Source: Eubacteriales bacterium (lineage in GTDB: Bacteria > Bacillota > Clostridia > Lachnospirales > Lachnospiraceae). Taken from it: 64,000 bases of DNA. The position numbers and the translations under genes were made by a program. Positions 54,001 through 61,944 of this stretch are shown here, in pieces. Below the pieces are notes generated by a model, which searched no databases, had not been told where the DNA came from, and saw only the letters and a program-made list of their open reading frames with translations. The stretch lies in NCBI GenBank assembly GCA_030537135.1, contig JAUNOP010000003.1, positions 1 through 64,000 on the forward strand, read 5' to 3'. Position 1 is the first letter of the stretch. The number at the start of each line of letters is the position of its first letter.

Positions 54001-54249
54001 AATATCGGCGGTGAGGCGGTTGGACTCGTTATGTTTGACGAGGCCTTTAACAACATGGATGATGAAAGAATCGGAGGTGTGCTGGAATTTCTCAGAAGAC
54101 TGCCGCTTCAGATTATCATAGCCGCTCCTCCGGACAAAATCCAGTATATCGGCCCCTCCATGGAGGAGACGCTTCTGGTTATGACAGACGAAAAGGTAAG
54201 CTATGTGGAGGAATACTACAATGGGGCGGTACGGAAAGCGCATTCTTAA
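50995..54249 (+). CDS. jetC: Wadjet SMC-like ATPase JetC
   Basis: 1084 residues. Walker A GENGAGKST (30-38), long coiled coils (~270-470 and ~640-860) around a hinge, ABC signature EKSGGETQTP, Walker B VGLVMFDEAFNNMDD. MukB/SbcC-like motor that extrudes plasmid DNA. Start 50995 follows GGGGAAGAAG; a frame from 50956 overlaps JetB more and lacks a site. Family length normal. Confidence 0.94.
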   Translation: MKRLTRMKLINWHRFTDATIDFGSSTLLSGENGAGKSTLLDAIQFVVTCSSGSFNKAAHENGKRKLTGYIRCKTGRENKPYERTGQISAHIALEFYEESRDKYFVVGAVVDSASEGQETVARYLIENARFTDEMFLKGMYQPKSISEFRSSNKIRQWCKTNSEAKKMMKSRFGRLEDKFFSLIPKALAFKPIDDIKDFVYSYVLDEKEVNIDLLRENVRSFQELERTLDSVKKRIAKLEVIEKHYDEVMDAIQKDKMYEYFLTRARLDITRESIRVAQEAVKKEEYRLTQEQRELETLIAEKNQKQEIETMLRIELKQNAEFLALEEQRKQLERLEEEEDALLSQKVQLKKSAKKAITSASVLEKEDGVLPCVAEYRKMLEGLEDISDLAPVQQAVEELIRYKQELYGTVARRLAELDLQRNNLLTKRQELEEKIARLEKKKLSYAPAVDRLVDAVKADFIRVGRETEPRVLCELLEITDESWRNAVEGYLNTQRFYVLVEPEDFDIALGTYDKLRRQKKAYGVGLINTQKLEEYDVSPQGTLASVVTSRNIHARRFANMILGKVNLCSRYEELKRYPVSITKEGMKYQNRVASAIHPSVFEVPFIGRNAVRVQLQQAKAQLEELKRSLTECKEKIQDLKRLEDSLGTEADVDVKYRLPALRELELLHASMKKCEDNIKTLEKSSNFSKKQVQLKALELQRRDLENQIAKKNQVIGKSQERIESRRQEIAQLSREESVRQEEADRLLEDGEKAGVLWQRDYEKQTRQKSFSQFYENFERRRKANETTRKNAEDRMIDMMIQYKTEHDFGAAASLLGFPEFQAVYDRLKNSELLEYEDKVRAARMAAEDEFREQFLAKLQENMKQAQGEFKELNRALKDISFSNERYEFLYMPSRHYRNYYEMIMDDFNAIQGESIFAGTFHEAHKEVIDELFSRLALDNENSARALDEFTDYRTYMDYDIRIIHSDGSYSLYSKVCEEKSGGETQTPFYVTVAASFVQLYSNNIGGEAVGLVMFDEAFNNMDDERIGGVLEFLRRLPLQIIIAAPPDKIQYIGPSMEETLLVMTDEKVSYVEEYYNGAVRKAHS

Positions 54250-55435
54250 TGCACTTCTGGATTCCTATGAGAGAAGTGCGGTCTTTATGGGAACAAACAA
54301 GGTGGCTGTTCATATTTCCTTTCCATTCCAGAAAAAGACGATTCCCGAATATTTTGACGAAGGCTCTCTGGCCTATGAGGACATCCATGCAGAGCTTAGG
54401 GAGCTGGAGCAAAGGGGCTGGCTTCAGATTGTGTGGAGAAGAGGAAAGGAAGGCCACATTGTGCAGAAGGCAGTGCTTGTGGAGGAAAAGGCAGACAGTA
54501 TCTACAGCTGCCTGGGGCGTACGCCAAAAGCGCAGAGGCTTGACGAGAACATAAGGCTTTTTGAAGAACTTGGAGAGCAATATGCATCTTCTGTGTGCAG
54601 GGCATTTCTGGACTGGCTTCTGGAACGGCTCAGACAGGGAAAAAGCGTAAAGGAATTTCTGGCTATTGAAAATCCAGAGGAGTCTGCGAGGCTCATAAGG
54701 GCTGTACATCTGATTGAGACCAATGCGAAGCCCTGCTACCTTCGGGAGTTTTCTGTGTCTGCGTTTGGAGATTCCAAGGCTCTGGAGGGTATGCTTGGCA
54801 CTTTGGGAAAGGTGTTTCGCAGGTTTGACGGGCGGCTTTGCGATATGGATATTTCGGCGATTCTGGCTGAGCATGAGATCTATCAGACCCCTAACTATGT
54901 CTACCTTAAAGGAGAGGGAAGCCTTAAAATGGGGGAAAGCCTTATCCGTCTTTCCTCCTTCAGGCAGGGAATCGGCATATCAGGAGAGGATATCGGGAGA
55001 ATGGAGCTTTTTTCTCTGGGGAAGGTAAAGAAAGTCATTACCATTGAAAACCTTACGACCTTTTTTCGGTGGGCAGAGCCGGAGAGTATGATTATTTATC
55101 TGGGAGGCTATCATAATTCCCTCAGAAGAAGGCTTCTCTGCATGGTTTATGACAAGCTTCCTGAAGTAGAATATCTGCACTTTGGAGATATTGACGTGGG
55201 CGGTTTTGAAATCTATGAAGACCTCTGCGCAAAGACCAAAATTCCCTTTCACCCCTATTACATGGACTTAGATACGCTCATAAAATACCAGAGCTATGCG
55301 CGGCCTCTCACAGATACGGACAAGAAGCGCCTCCATCTGCGGCTTCAGGCTCCCTCCTGTCCCTATAGAGACCTTTTTCAATACATGCTTGCACACAATC
55401 TTAAGCTTGAGCAGGAGTGCATTCAAGAAGCGTGA
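54221..55435 (+). CDS. jetD: Wadjet nuclease JetD
   Basis: 404 residues. DUF3322 N-terminal arm (~1-180) and C-terminal Toprim (DUF2220) with HFGDIDVGGFEIYEDL, Asp323 and Asp325 as metal ligands; a Glu lies in TIENLTTFF. Cleaves the trapped DNA. Start 54221 follows GGAGG by 9 bases; an ATG at 54203 also exists. Overlaps jetC by 29 bases. Completes the set, so the system looks functional. Confidence 0.93.
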   Translation: MGRYGKRILNALLDSYERSAVFMGTNKVAVHISFPFQKKTIPEYFDEGSLAYEDIHAELRELEQRGWLQIVWRRGKEGHIVQKAVLVEEKADSIYSCLGRTPKAQRLDENIRLFEELGEQYASSVCRAFLDWLLERLRQGKSVKEFLAIENPEESARLIRAVHLIETNAKPCYLREFSVSAFGDSKALEGMLGTLGKVFRRFDGRLCDMDISAILAEHEIYQTPNYVYLKGEGSLKMGESLIRLSSFRQGIGISGEDIGRMELFSLGKVKKVITIENLTTFFRWAEPESMIIYLGGYHNSLRRRLLCMVYDKLPEVEYLHFGDIDVGGFEIYEDLCAKTKIPFHPYYMDLDTLIKYQSYARPLTDTDKKRLHLRLQAPSCPYRDLFQYMLAHNLKLEQECIQEA

Positions 55436-55441
55436 GAGCAG

Positions 55442-55460
55442 GCGGCCTCCCTGTCCGGGA
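55442..55460. terminator. Hairpin between jetD and the response regulator
   Basis: CCTCCC / GGGAGG with a short loop in a 37-base convergent gap. Weak or no U-tract. Confidence 0.45.
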
Positions 55461-55472
55461 GGGGCGCTTCTC

Positions 55473-56093
55473 TCATCTGTGCTGATAATAAAATACAGCC
55501 ACCTGCGTCCTGTCCCTAAGCTGAAGCTTATCCAGGATAGAGCTTAAGTAATTGCGCACCGTACCCTCGCTCAGAAACAGCCTTGCGGCAATTTCACGAT
55601 TACTCATTCCATCTGCAATGAGCTGGATAATTTCCAGCTCCCTGTCGCTGATTTCCATGGAAGAGTAGTCAAAGCCGTGAGACTTCTGAAGCAATGCGGG
55701 AAGCCGTGCCACAATTTCTTTCCCAAACACCGTCTGTCCGGAGCAGACAGCCTTAAGCGCAGGCAGAATACTTGCATAATCCTGCTTGAGCAGATAGCCC
55801 TTGGCTCCCAGCCTTAATGCCTTGATAATATATTCATCATCCGAGAACGTAGTTAAAAGCAAAATATTTGCATTTGGAAATTCCCTTAAAATCTGTGCTG
55901 CTGCATCCAGCCCGTTCATGTTCTTCATCCGGATATCCATGAGAAGAACATCTGGCCTGTGCTTTCTATAAAGGGCGGCAGCCTCCCTTCCATCGCAGCC
56001 CTGGGCGCATACACACACCTCCTGGCTTGCTTCAAGAATCATTTTCAGCGCATCAGCCACCAGACAGTCATCATCTATAATTATAATCCTCAT
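55473..56093 (-). CDS. NarL/LuxR-family response regulator
   Basis: 206 residues. Receiver Asp53 in LLMDIRMKNMNG and Lys in GYLLKQDY. LuxR helix-turn-helix: IIQLIADGMSNREIAARLFL and VRNYLSSILDKLQL. Follows the kinase gene by 60 bases. Probably activates the divergent ABC-2 exporter through the palindrome at 57466. Start follows AGAAAGGA. Confidence 0.92.
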   Translation of the reverse strand: MRIIIIDDDCLVADALKMILEASQEVCVCAQGCDGREAAALYRKHRPDVLLMDIRMKNMNGLDAAAQILREFPNANILLLTTFSDDEYIIKALRLGAKGYLLKQDYASILPALKAVCSGQTVFGKEIVARLPALLQKSHGFDYSSMEISDRELEIIQLIADGMSNREIAARLFLSEGTVRNYLSSILDKLQLRDRTQVAVFYYQHR

Positions 56094-56153
56094 AAAAAAT
56101 CCTTTCTATTATATATGCAGATTCACAGCTTGCAGAAAACAGCCCAGAGTACG

Positions 56154-57221
56154 TTATTTCTTGGGAACTGTAATAAAGATACGAAATCCTCTTGAAGCTG
56201 TAATCTGAATATTTCCTCCAAGGGTCTGAACTCTCTCCTGCATGTTTGTAAGACCAAGCCCTCCTGCATTTCTTTTTAGTCTTGTCCCATTGTCCTCTAT
56301 ACAGAGCTGATACAGGGCAGGGTGCTCTCGCATTAAAATCTGCACATGCTGGGCATTGCTGTGCCTCATAATATTAGAAAGAGCCTCCTTTGTGATGCTG
56401 ATAAAGCAATATTTTACCTCAGGCGGAAGCTCTGTTCCCATGTCATATTCAAGGTCAGCAGAGCAAAAGGAGAAGCCTCTTATAAGGCTCCTTATGCTCT
56501 GCTCCAAATCAATGGATTCCTCATGAAGGTCATGGACGCTGCTTCGGATGCTGTCCATAGCAGAATTTAAGGAGGCGTCCAGATTTTCCAGCATAGGTCG
56601 GATAGCTTCTTCCCCTCCCACGACCTTAAGAGCGCCCACCATCAAAATAGAACGGGATAAAATATGCCCCACATTGTCATGAATTTCTCTTGCAATCCGG
56701 TTCCTTTCCTTTAGGGTGGCAGTGTAGATTTCATAATCCTGGTTTGCCAGAAGGGTTTTATTTCTCTCTGCCAGAAGGAGACTGTGCTCCCTGCTGTCAT
56801 CCTGCATTTTTACAGACTCTTTGGAGAGCCTTTCAAAAGCAGAGGCGTTTCTCCAAAGCACAAAGGCCAGAACAAGTCCAAAGACCTCAAACCAGAAGAA
56901 GCTTCCGGAGATTCCCAAAAGAGCCTTAAGGCGCCAAAGATACAGGCCTCCAGCGCACAGGAGGGGGATATATGGATGCACATATAAAAGCGCGTATACT
57001 GCCGGCGGAAAAAAGAAGAGCAGGGACTGAAAAAAACACGCGGCTGCTGCATACGCGATTCCAAGAAAACAGGGGAGCAAACGGGAATCAGCCACATAGC
57101 AGAAGCAGCAAAAGCTGACGCAAAGCAGGAAGGAAAAGACAAAAGCACCGTCTGCCTGCGTGAATATCAGCGACAGCATACAAAGCATTATTAATAATCC
57201 AACATCCTGAAAATACCTCAT
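56154..57221 (-). CDS. Sensor histidine kinase, HisKA_3 (DesK/NarX-like)
   Basis: 355 residues. Five to six N-terminal spans (1-~123) with almost no external loop, so signals may come from within the membrane. HisKA_3 motif with His181 in REIHDNVGHIL. ATPase with N-box SNIMRHSNA, and GLGLTNMQERVQ. Start follows AAGGAGGGG. Pairs with the next gene. Such kinases often sense membrane or antibiotic stress. Confidence 0.9.
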   Translation of the reverse strand: MRYFQDVGLLIMLCMLSLIFTQADGAFVFSFLLCVSFCCFCYVADSRLLPCFLGIAYAAAACFFQSLLFFFPPAVYALLYVHPYIPLLCAGGLYLWRLKALLGISGSFFWFEVFGLVLAFVLWRNASAFERLSKESVKMQDDSREHSLLLAERNKTLLANQDYEIYTATLKERNRIAREIHDNVGHILSRSILMVGALKVVGGEEAIRPMLENLDASLNSAMDSIRSSVHDLHEESIDLEQSIRSLIRGFSFCSADLEYDMGTELPPEVKYCFISITKEALSNIMRHSNAQHVQILMREHPALYQLCIEDNGTRLKRNAGGLGLTNMQERVQTLGGNIQITASRGFRIFITVPKK

Positions 57222-57365
57222 AAGCCCCTCCTTCTGATAAGTTATTGTCCTCTATACGTTGGGGGCAAAAATCCTTTTGCAAGCAAGCTTGCATCAGATT
57301 CCTGACCCTGGAATCCTAATATCTTATTATATTATAATACAAAAAACAGACGCAGCAAAGAGAAT

Positions 57366-57432
57366 TTAACATATCAAGCAAGCAGCGAAGCGGACGTCGT
57401 ACCCTGTGGGTATTGCGAATTTCTGCTGGGCT
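57366..57432 (+). repeat. Mosaic repeat, fusion copy of modules 1 and 2
   Basis: TTAACATATCAAGCAAGC runs directly into AGCGAAGCGGACGTCG and TATTGCGAATTTCTGCTGGG. The hairpin-1 body is absent, as if deleted between the CAAGCAAG copies found in both modules. Confidence 0.7.
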
Positions 57433-57436
57433 GTTT

Positions 57437-57462
57437 TGCTGTGAACATAAGTGAGCAGTAAC
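57437..57462 (+). repeat. GTGAACAGTAA-type dispersed motif
   Basis: TTGCTGTGAACATAAGTGAG followed by CAGTAAC. Similar to 5444 and 18443. Sits just ahead of the exporter's operator. Confidence 0.45.
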
Positions 57463-57465
57463 AAG

Positions 57466-57479
57466 ATGACATTTGTCAT
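57466..57479 (+). promoter_or_regulatory. Candidate operator palindrome of the ABC-2 exporter
   Basis: ATGACA-TT-TGTCAT: perfect 6-bp arms around 2 bases. It lies 22 bases ahead of the -35, a typical activator position. NarL-type regulators bind such palindromes. The divergent kinase-regulator pair is the likely partner. Confidence 0.6.
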
Positions 57480-57501
57480 ACGAAAATGTGATTGCCCACA
57501 C

Positions 57502-57530
57502 TTCAGATTCATGGAAAAACAGTGTATAGT
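57502..57530 (+). promoter_or_regulatory. Promoter of the ABC-2 exporter
   Basis: TTCAGA (57502-57507), 17-base spacer, TATAGT (57525-57530). The weak -35 fits need for an activator. Confidence 0.6.
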
Positions 57531-57645
57531 AAAGCTTAGAGGACTTGCCGCAGGCATGTGGTTACAGGCAGATATCGCAGATTGTGGGCTGGGCATTGCG
57601 AAAATTTGTCTGACTTGCTTAAAGACTCACAAGGGAGGATGACTT

Positions 57646-58575
57646 ATGATTGAGATAAAGAATCTTGTAAAGCGTTACGGAAATCTGGTGGCACTTGACC
57701 ATTTGAATCTGGACATTCAGGAGGGAGAGATTTTTGGTCTGCTCGGACCAAACGGCTCTGGAAAAACCACGGCTATCAGCTGTATGCTGGCTCTCCTGAA
57801 ATATGACAAGGGGACGATTCGGATTTTTGGAAAGGAAATGAGTCCGGATAGCTATGACATAAAGCAGCAGATAGGAATTGTGCTTCAGAACGTGGCAGTG
57901 TTTGAAGAATTGACCGTATACGAAAATATAGACTATTTCTGTGGTCTGTATATAAAGGACAAGGCCAGAAGAGGGCAGCTTGTAAAGGAGGCCATTTCAT
58001 TTGCAGGGCTTGAGGATTACACAAAAATGCGCCCAAAGAAGCTTTCGGGAGGGCTTCTGCGAAGGCTCAATATTGCCTGCGGAATCGCACATAAGCCAAG
58101 GCTCATTATTATGGACGAGCCGACTGTGGCGGTTGATCCACAGAGCAGAAATAAGATTCTGGAGGGGATTTTGGAGTTGAATCGCCAAGGTTCCACGATT
58201 ATTTATACCTCGCATTATATGGAGGAGGTAGAACAAATCTGCACCAGAATTGCCATTTTAGACCGCGGAAGAACCATTGCTGTCGGAACAAAGGAAGAGC
58301 TTAAGGAAATGATTAAAACAGGAGAGACCATCACCATAGAGGCTGTTATTTTGGATGATGCGCAGCTTAAGGATATCCGAAGCCTTCCGCATGTATTTGA
58401 TGCAAAATATGAAAATCAGATCCTCACTCTGCGCTGCACAGGCGCAAAGCACAATCTGATTCGGATTCTTCATTATCTGGAAGAAAAGGAAGTGACCTTT
58501 GGAAGAGTTTTTTCTGAGCTTCCGACTCTGAACGATGTTTTTCTTGAGATTACAGGCAAGCAGCTCAGAGACTGA
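57646..58575 (+). CDS. ABC-2 exporter, ATP-binding protein
   Basis: 309 residues. Walker A GPNGSGKTT (34-42), signature LSGGLLRRL, Walker B LIIMDEPTVAVDPQS. DrrA/CcmA type with a ~90-residue C-terminal extension. Start follows AAGGGAGGATGACTT. Precedes two permeases; the three act as one exporter, probably of a drug or lipid-active compound. Confidence 0.93.
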   Translation: MIEIKNLVKRYGNLVALDHLNLDIQEGEIFGLLGPNGSGKTTAISCMLALLKYDKGTIRIFGKEMSPDSYDIKQQIGIVLQNVAVFEELTVYENIDYFCGLYIKDKARRGQLVKEAISFAGLEDYTKMRPKKLSGGLLRRLNIACGIAHKPRLIIMDEPTVAVDPQSRNKILEGILELNRQGSTIIYTSHYMEEVEQICTRIAILDRGRTIAVGTKEELKEMIKTGETITIEAVILDDAQLKDIRSLPHVFDAKYENQILTLRCTGAKHNLIRILHYLEEKEVTFGRVFSELPTLNDVFLEITGKQLRD

Positions 58576-58593
58576 CAGAAGGGAGGGAGAGAG

Positions 58594-59718
58594 ATGCTTC
58601 ATTTATTTTACTATCATGTGATAGTAAAGCTGAGAAATTTCAACACGATTTTTTGGCCTCTTGTTTTTCCGCTTATCATGGCAACGCTGTTTTATTTTGC
58701 CTTTGGACAAATGAAGGAAGCGGATTTTGAGACAGTGTCAGTAGGTATTGTAAAGGAGGAGGGAGCGGACAGCGTATTTCTGACCTTCTTAGAGGAACTG
58801 GAGGAAAGCGAGGAGGCTCTTATCAAAGGAACAGAAATGACAGACGAACAGGCAAGCAAGGCTTTGGAGGAAAAGCAGGTAAAAGGCATTTTCTATGTAT
58901 CAGAAAATCCTTCCCTGGCAGTCGGAGGAAACGGAATCTCAGAGAGCATTCTTCAGTCTGTTCTGGAAAGCTATCTGAATGGAAAGCAGACGCTTATGAG
59001 AGTGATGAAGGAACACCCAGAGGGAATGCTTCAGGCAGCAGAGCAGATGAATTCCTATGAGGAGGCGGTATGGCAGACCTCCCTTGGAGGACGGACAACA
59101 GACGGAAATTCGCAGTTCTTTTATGCGCTGGTGGCAATGGCCTGTATGTATGGCGTGTTTATTGGATTTGGCTCTGCGATTACCCTTCAGGCGAATATAA
59201 CTCCTCTGGCAGCCAGACGAAGCATCACGCCTACCCATAAGCTGGCTTTGATTTTATCAGAAATGCTTTCTTCGTTTTCTCTGCATTTTGCGAATGTGAT
59301 AATTTTGCTTGTTTATCTGCGTTATATACTAAAACTGGATTTTGGAGGAAACACAGGAAGAATGCTGCTCATCTGCCTGATCGGAAGCATGATGGGAGTG
59401 GCCATGGGAATTGTCATCGGTAGCATCGGAAGAATGGGAGAGAGCGCAAAAATAGGAATCCTTCTTGGAATTTCTATGGTATGCAGCTTTCTGGCGGGTC
59501 TTATGAATACAAATGTAAAGAACTGGGTAGAGCAAAAGGCTCCGTTTATCAATCGAATCAATCCGGCTGCTCTTATTGCGGACGCCTTTTATTGTATTAA
59601 TGTGTATGATGATAAGGAGAGATATATGAGAAATCTGATTACGCTGTCTGTAATGTGCGTAATCTGCGTTGGAATCTCGTTCTGGGCAGTGAGGAGGGAG
59701 CGTTATGACAGTATTTAA
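58594..59718 (+). CDS. ABC-2 type permease
   Basis: 374 residues. One N-terminal span (~15-37), a ~150-residue external domain, and five spans (~170-365). Typical ABC2_membrane_3 form. SARRSITPTHK-like loop (AARRSITPTHKLALI) is cytoplasmic. Start follows GGAGGGAGAG. Overlaps the next gene by 14 bases. Confidence 0.88.
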   Translation: MLHLFYYHVIVKLRNFNTIFWPLVFPLIMATLFYFAFGQMKEADFETVSVGIVKEEGADSVFLTFLEELEESEEALIKGTEMTDEQASKALEEKQVKGIFYVSENPSLAVGGNGISESILQSVLESYLNGKQTLMRVMKEHPEGMLQAAEQMNSYEEAVWQTSLGGRTTDGNSQFFYALVAMACMYGVFIGFGSAITLQANITPLAARRSITPTHKLALILSEMLSSFSLHFANVIILLVYLRYILKLDFGGNTGRMLLICLIGSMMGVAMGIVIGSIGRMGESAKIGILLGISMVCSFLAGLMNTNVKNWVEQKAPFINRINPAALIADAFYCINVYDDKERYMRNLITLSVMCVICVGISFWAVRRERYDSI

Positions 59719-60850
59719 GGGGTATATGAAAATCATTAAATACAACAGATGGCTTATCTTTATGTATCTTGCCATTTTCTTTGGAGTAACAATTATGTTC
59801 CAGGCAGCGACAGGAAATGAGGAGCAGAATGCTTACCAGGCGCACAGCGTAAGTATTGCCCTTGTCGGAGAGGAGGACGGAAGCTTTCTTGGAGCCTTTG
59901 AGGAATATCTGGGAAAATTTCATGAGGTGAAACGAATGGAGGAGGATACGGCTTTCCTTCAGGAAGAACTGTTCTACCGCAACATTGAGTATATTGTCAG
60001 AATTCCCGACAATTTCTATGAGACCTGTATAAAGAACAGGGAAAAGCTCTCTGTGACAAAGATTCCGGGCTCCTACACAGCCTTTTATGTGGACGAGCAG
60101 ATAAATAGTTTTCTAAATAATGCAAGAGTATATGATGCAGCGGGCTTTTCAGAGGAGGAAACGGCGCAGGCTCTGGGAGAGATGGAGACTGGACAGGTGG
60201 AGATGAGAAACGCAGGCAAAAATGCAGGAGAGGTGCCTTCGTATGCATTCTATTATCGATATCTTCCGTACCTTTATATGGCTGTTCTGTGCTATGTGCT
60301 GGGAAATGTACTGTCTGCCTTCCGAAGGGGAGACCTGCCAAGGCGGATGAAGGCGTGCGCTGTCTCAGCCAGAAGGCAGAGTATGGAGGGATTTTTGGCT
60401 GCTGCTGTGATGGGAGCGGGCCTGTGGATATTCAGTATAAGCGTGAGCTTTTTGTTTTACAGAGGCAGTCTTGCAGAAAACGGGAGTCTTGGATATAGGT
60501 TGATAAACTCGCTTCTCTTGCTTGCTGTGTCTCTTGCCCTGGCCTATTTTGTGGGATTCATTACAAAGGATTCATCGGCTCTGAACGGGATTGTAAATGT
60601 GCTGTCCCTTGGCATGAGCTTTTTGTGCGGCGTGTTTGTTCCTCTGGAATATATGAGCGCAGGGGTGAAGAGGACGGCGCAGTTCCTTCCTGTGTACTGG
60701 TATGAAACGGTGAATGATATTCTGACAGAATACGGGACAATCACAGAGCAGGTGAAAATAAGGATTTACCAGGCGTTCGGGATTCAGCTTGCCTTTGCAG
60801 TGGCTCTGGTATGCATGACGCTGGCCGTGGCAAAAAAGAAGAAAGCATAG
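59705..60850 (+). CDS. ABC-2 type permease, second subunit
   Basis: 381 residues with the same layout as the preceding permease: N-terminal span (~15-38), external domain to ~180, then five to six spans. RRGDLPRRMKACAVSARRQS is the matching cytoplasmic loop. Heterodimer partner. Start follows GAGGAGGGAGCG. Last gene of the operon. Confidence 0.88.
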   Translation: MTVFKGYMKIIKYNRWLIFMYLAIFFGVTIMFQAATGNEEQNAYQAHSVSIALVGEEDGSFLGAFEEYLGKFHEVKRMEEDTAFLQEELFYRNIEYIVRIPDNFYETCIKNREKLSVTKIPGSYTAFYVDEQINSFLNNARVYDAAGFSEEETAQALGEMETGQVEMRNAGKNAGEVPSYAFYYRYLPYLYMAVLCYVLGNVLSAFRRGDLPRRMKACAVSARRQSMEGFLAAAVMGAGLWIFSISVSFLFYRGSLAENGSLGYRLINSLLLLAVSLALAYFVGFITKDSSALNGIVNVLSLGMSFLCGVFVPLEYMSAGVKRTAQFLPVYWYETVNDILTEYGTITEQVKIRIYQAFGIQLAFAVALVCMTLAVAKKKKA

Positions 60851-60854
60851 AAAA

Positions 60855-60893
60855 GAGGGCAGGAAAGGAAAAAAAGCTTTTCCTGCTCTTTTT
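60855..60893 (+). terminator. Terminator of the ABC-2 operon
   Basis: CAGGAAA / TTTCCTG within a longer GAG...CTC stem, followed by TTTTTG. Confidence 0.82.
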
Positions 60894-60897
60894 GACG

Positions 60898-60906
60898 TGA
60901 TATAAT
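60898..60906 (+). promoter_or_regulatory. Extended -10 of the EamA gene
   Basis: TGATATAAT. No convincing -35, since that region lies in the preceding terminator. About 105 bases ahead of the start codon. Confidence 0.45.
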
Positions 60907-61011
60907 CAACTTCGGCTAAAACACCAGGAAGCTTTGCTGGAAAAAGGATGATGGGAAAATGCCGAAAAAACAGGAAGCATTACTGCAAAGCCTCCGGAAC
61001 AGGAGCGGAAA

Positions 61012-61944
61012 ATGAAAGAAAAAAATATAACAAATGCTGCGAAAACAAGAAATGCAGCAGTGTGGAAGGTGCTTGCAGCGGGCTTTGGCTGGGGAATTAT
61101 CGGCGTGTTTTCACGTCCTCTGTCAGGAGCGGGCCTTGATGCTGTACAGATTACCTTTACAAGAAGCCTTATTGTGGCTGTGGGGATGGCAGTCTTTCTG
61201 CTGCTCACAGATAAGTCTCAGTTTCGGATACATTGGAAGGATATCTGGATGTTTTTGGGGTCAGGCCTTTTAAGTATTGTGTTTTTTAATATCTGCTATT
61301 TTCTTACCATTGATAAGGCTACGCTGGCGGCAGCCTCTATTTTGCTGTATACGGCTCCATGCTTTGTGCTTTTGATGTCGGCCGTTTTGTTTCATGAGAA
61401 AATCACAGGTCAGAAAATAGCAGCCCTTTTTCTTGCCTTTGCCGGCTGTGTCCTTGTAAGCGGATTTTCAGGGGGACAGATGGGAGTTGGGGCTGTGCTT
61501 ACAGGAATCGGCTCTGGAGTGGGATATGCGCTGTACAGCATTTTCGGAAGCATTGCCCTCAAAAAGTATAAGCCCCTGACAGTTATCTTCTATACCTTTT
61601 TGATTGCCAGCGTGGGTATTATTCCTTTTTCCCATGTACAGGAGATTCCGGCTCTGCTTCATGGAAGACCTATGGCATGGATAAGCATGCTGGCGCTGGG
61701 AATTGTCTCCACATTTCTCCCTTTTCTGCTCTATACAGATGGACTGAGGGAGCTGGAGGCAGGAAAAGCGTCTGTCCTTGCTTTTGCAGAGCCTATGGTT
61801 GCGACCATTGCAGGGATCGTGATTTTCAGGGAGGTTCTGCATGTACAGAATGCGCTGGGGATTCTGCTTATTTTTCTTGCGATTCTGCTTTTGAATCTTC
61901 CTGCTCCCCATCGGCCCCGTCTTCCGCGACATTATCAGGCATAG
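61012..61944 (+). CDS. EamA/DMT-family transporter
   Basis: 310 residues, ten membrane spans in two EamA repeats (~18-160 and ~165-300). GIIGVFSRPLSGAGLDAVQI and the second repeat VLAFAEPMVATIAGIVIFRE are typical of drug/metabolite exporters. Substrate unknown. Start follows GGAACAGGAGCGG. Its last ~25 codons lie over the 3' end of the opposite gene (77-base overlap). Confidence 0.9.
   Translation: MKEKNITNAAKTRNAAVWKVLAAGFGWGIIGVFSRPLSGAGLDAVQITFTRSLIVAVGMAVFLLLTDKSQFRIHWKDIWMFLGSGLLSIVFFNICYFLTIDKATLAAASILLYTAPCFVLLMSAVLFHEKITGQKIAALFLAFAGCVLVSGFSGGQMGVGAVLTGIGSGVGYALYSIFGSIALKKYKPLTVIFYTFLIASVGIIPFSHVQEIPALLHGRPMAWISMLALGIVSTFLPFLLYTDGLRELEAGKASVLAFAEPMVATIAGIVIFREVLHVQNALGILLIFLAILLLNLPAPHRPRLPRHYQA

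Noticed and set aside
49033..55435. Wadjet island as a recent mobile element
   Set aside because: No integrase, attachment repeats or clear change in base use at its edges was seen.
57451..57642. 63-codon frame ahead of the ABC-2 ATPase
   Set aside because: Covers the operator and promoter; no proper ribosome binding site.
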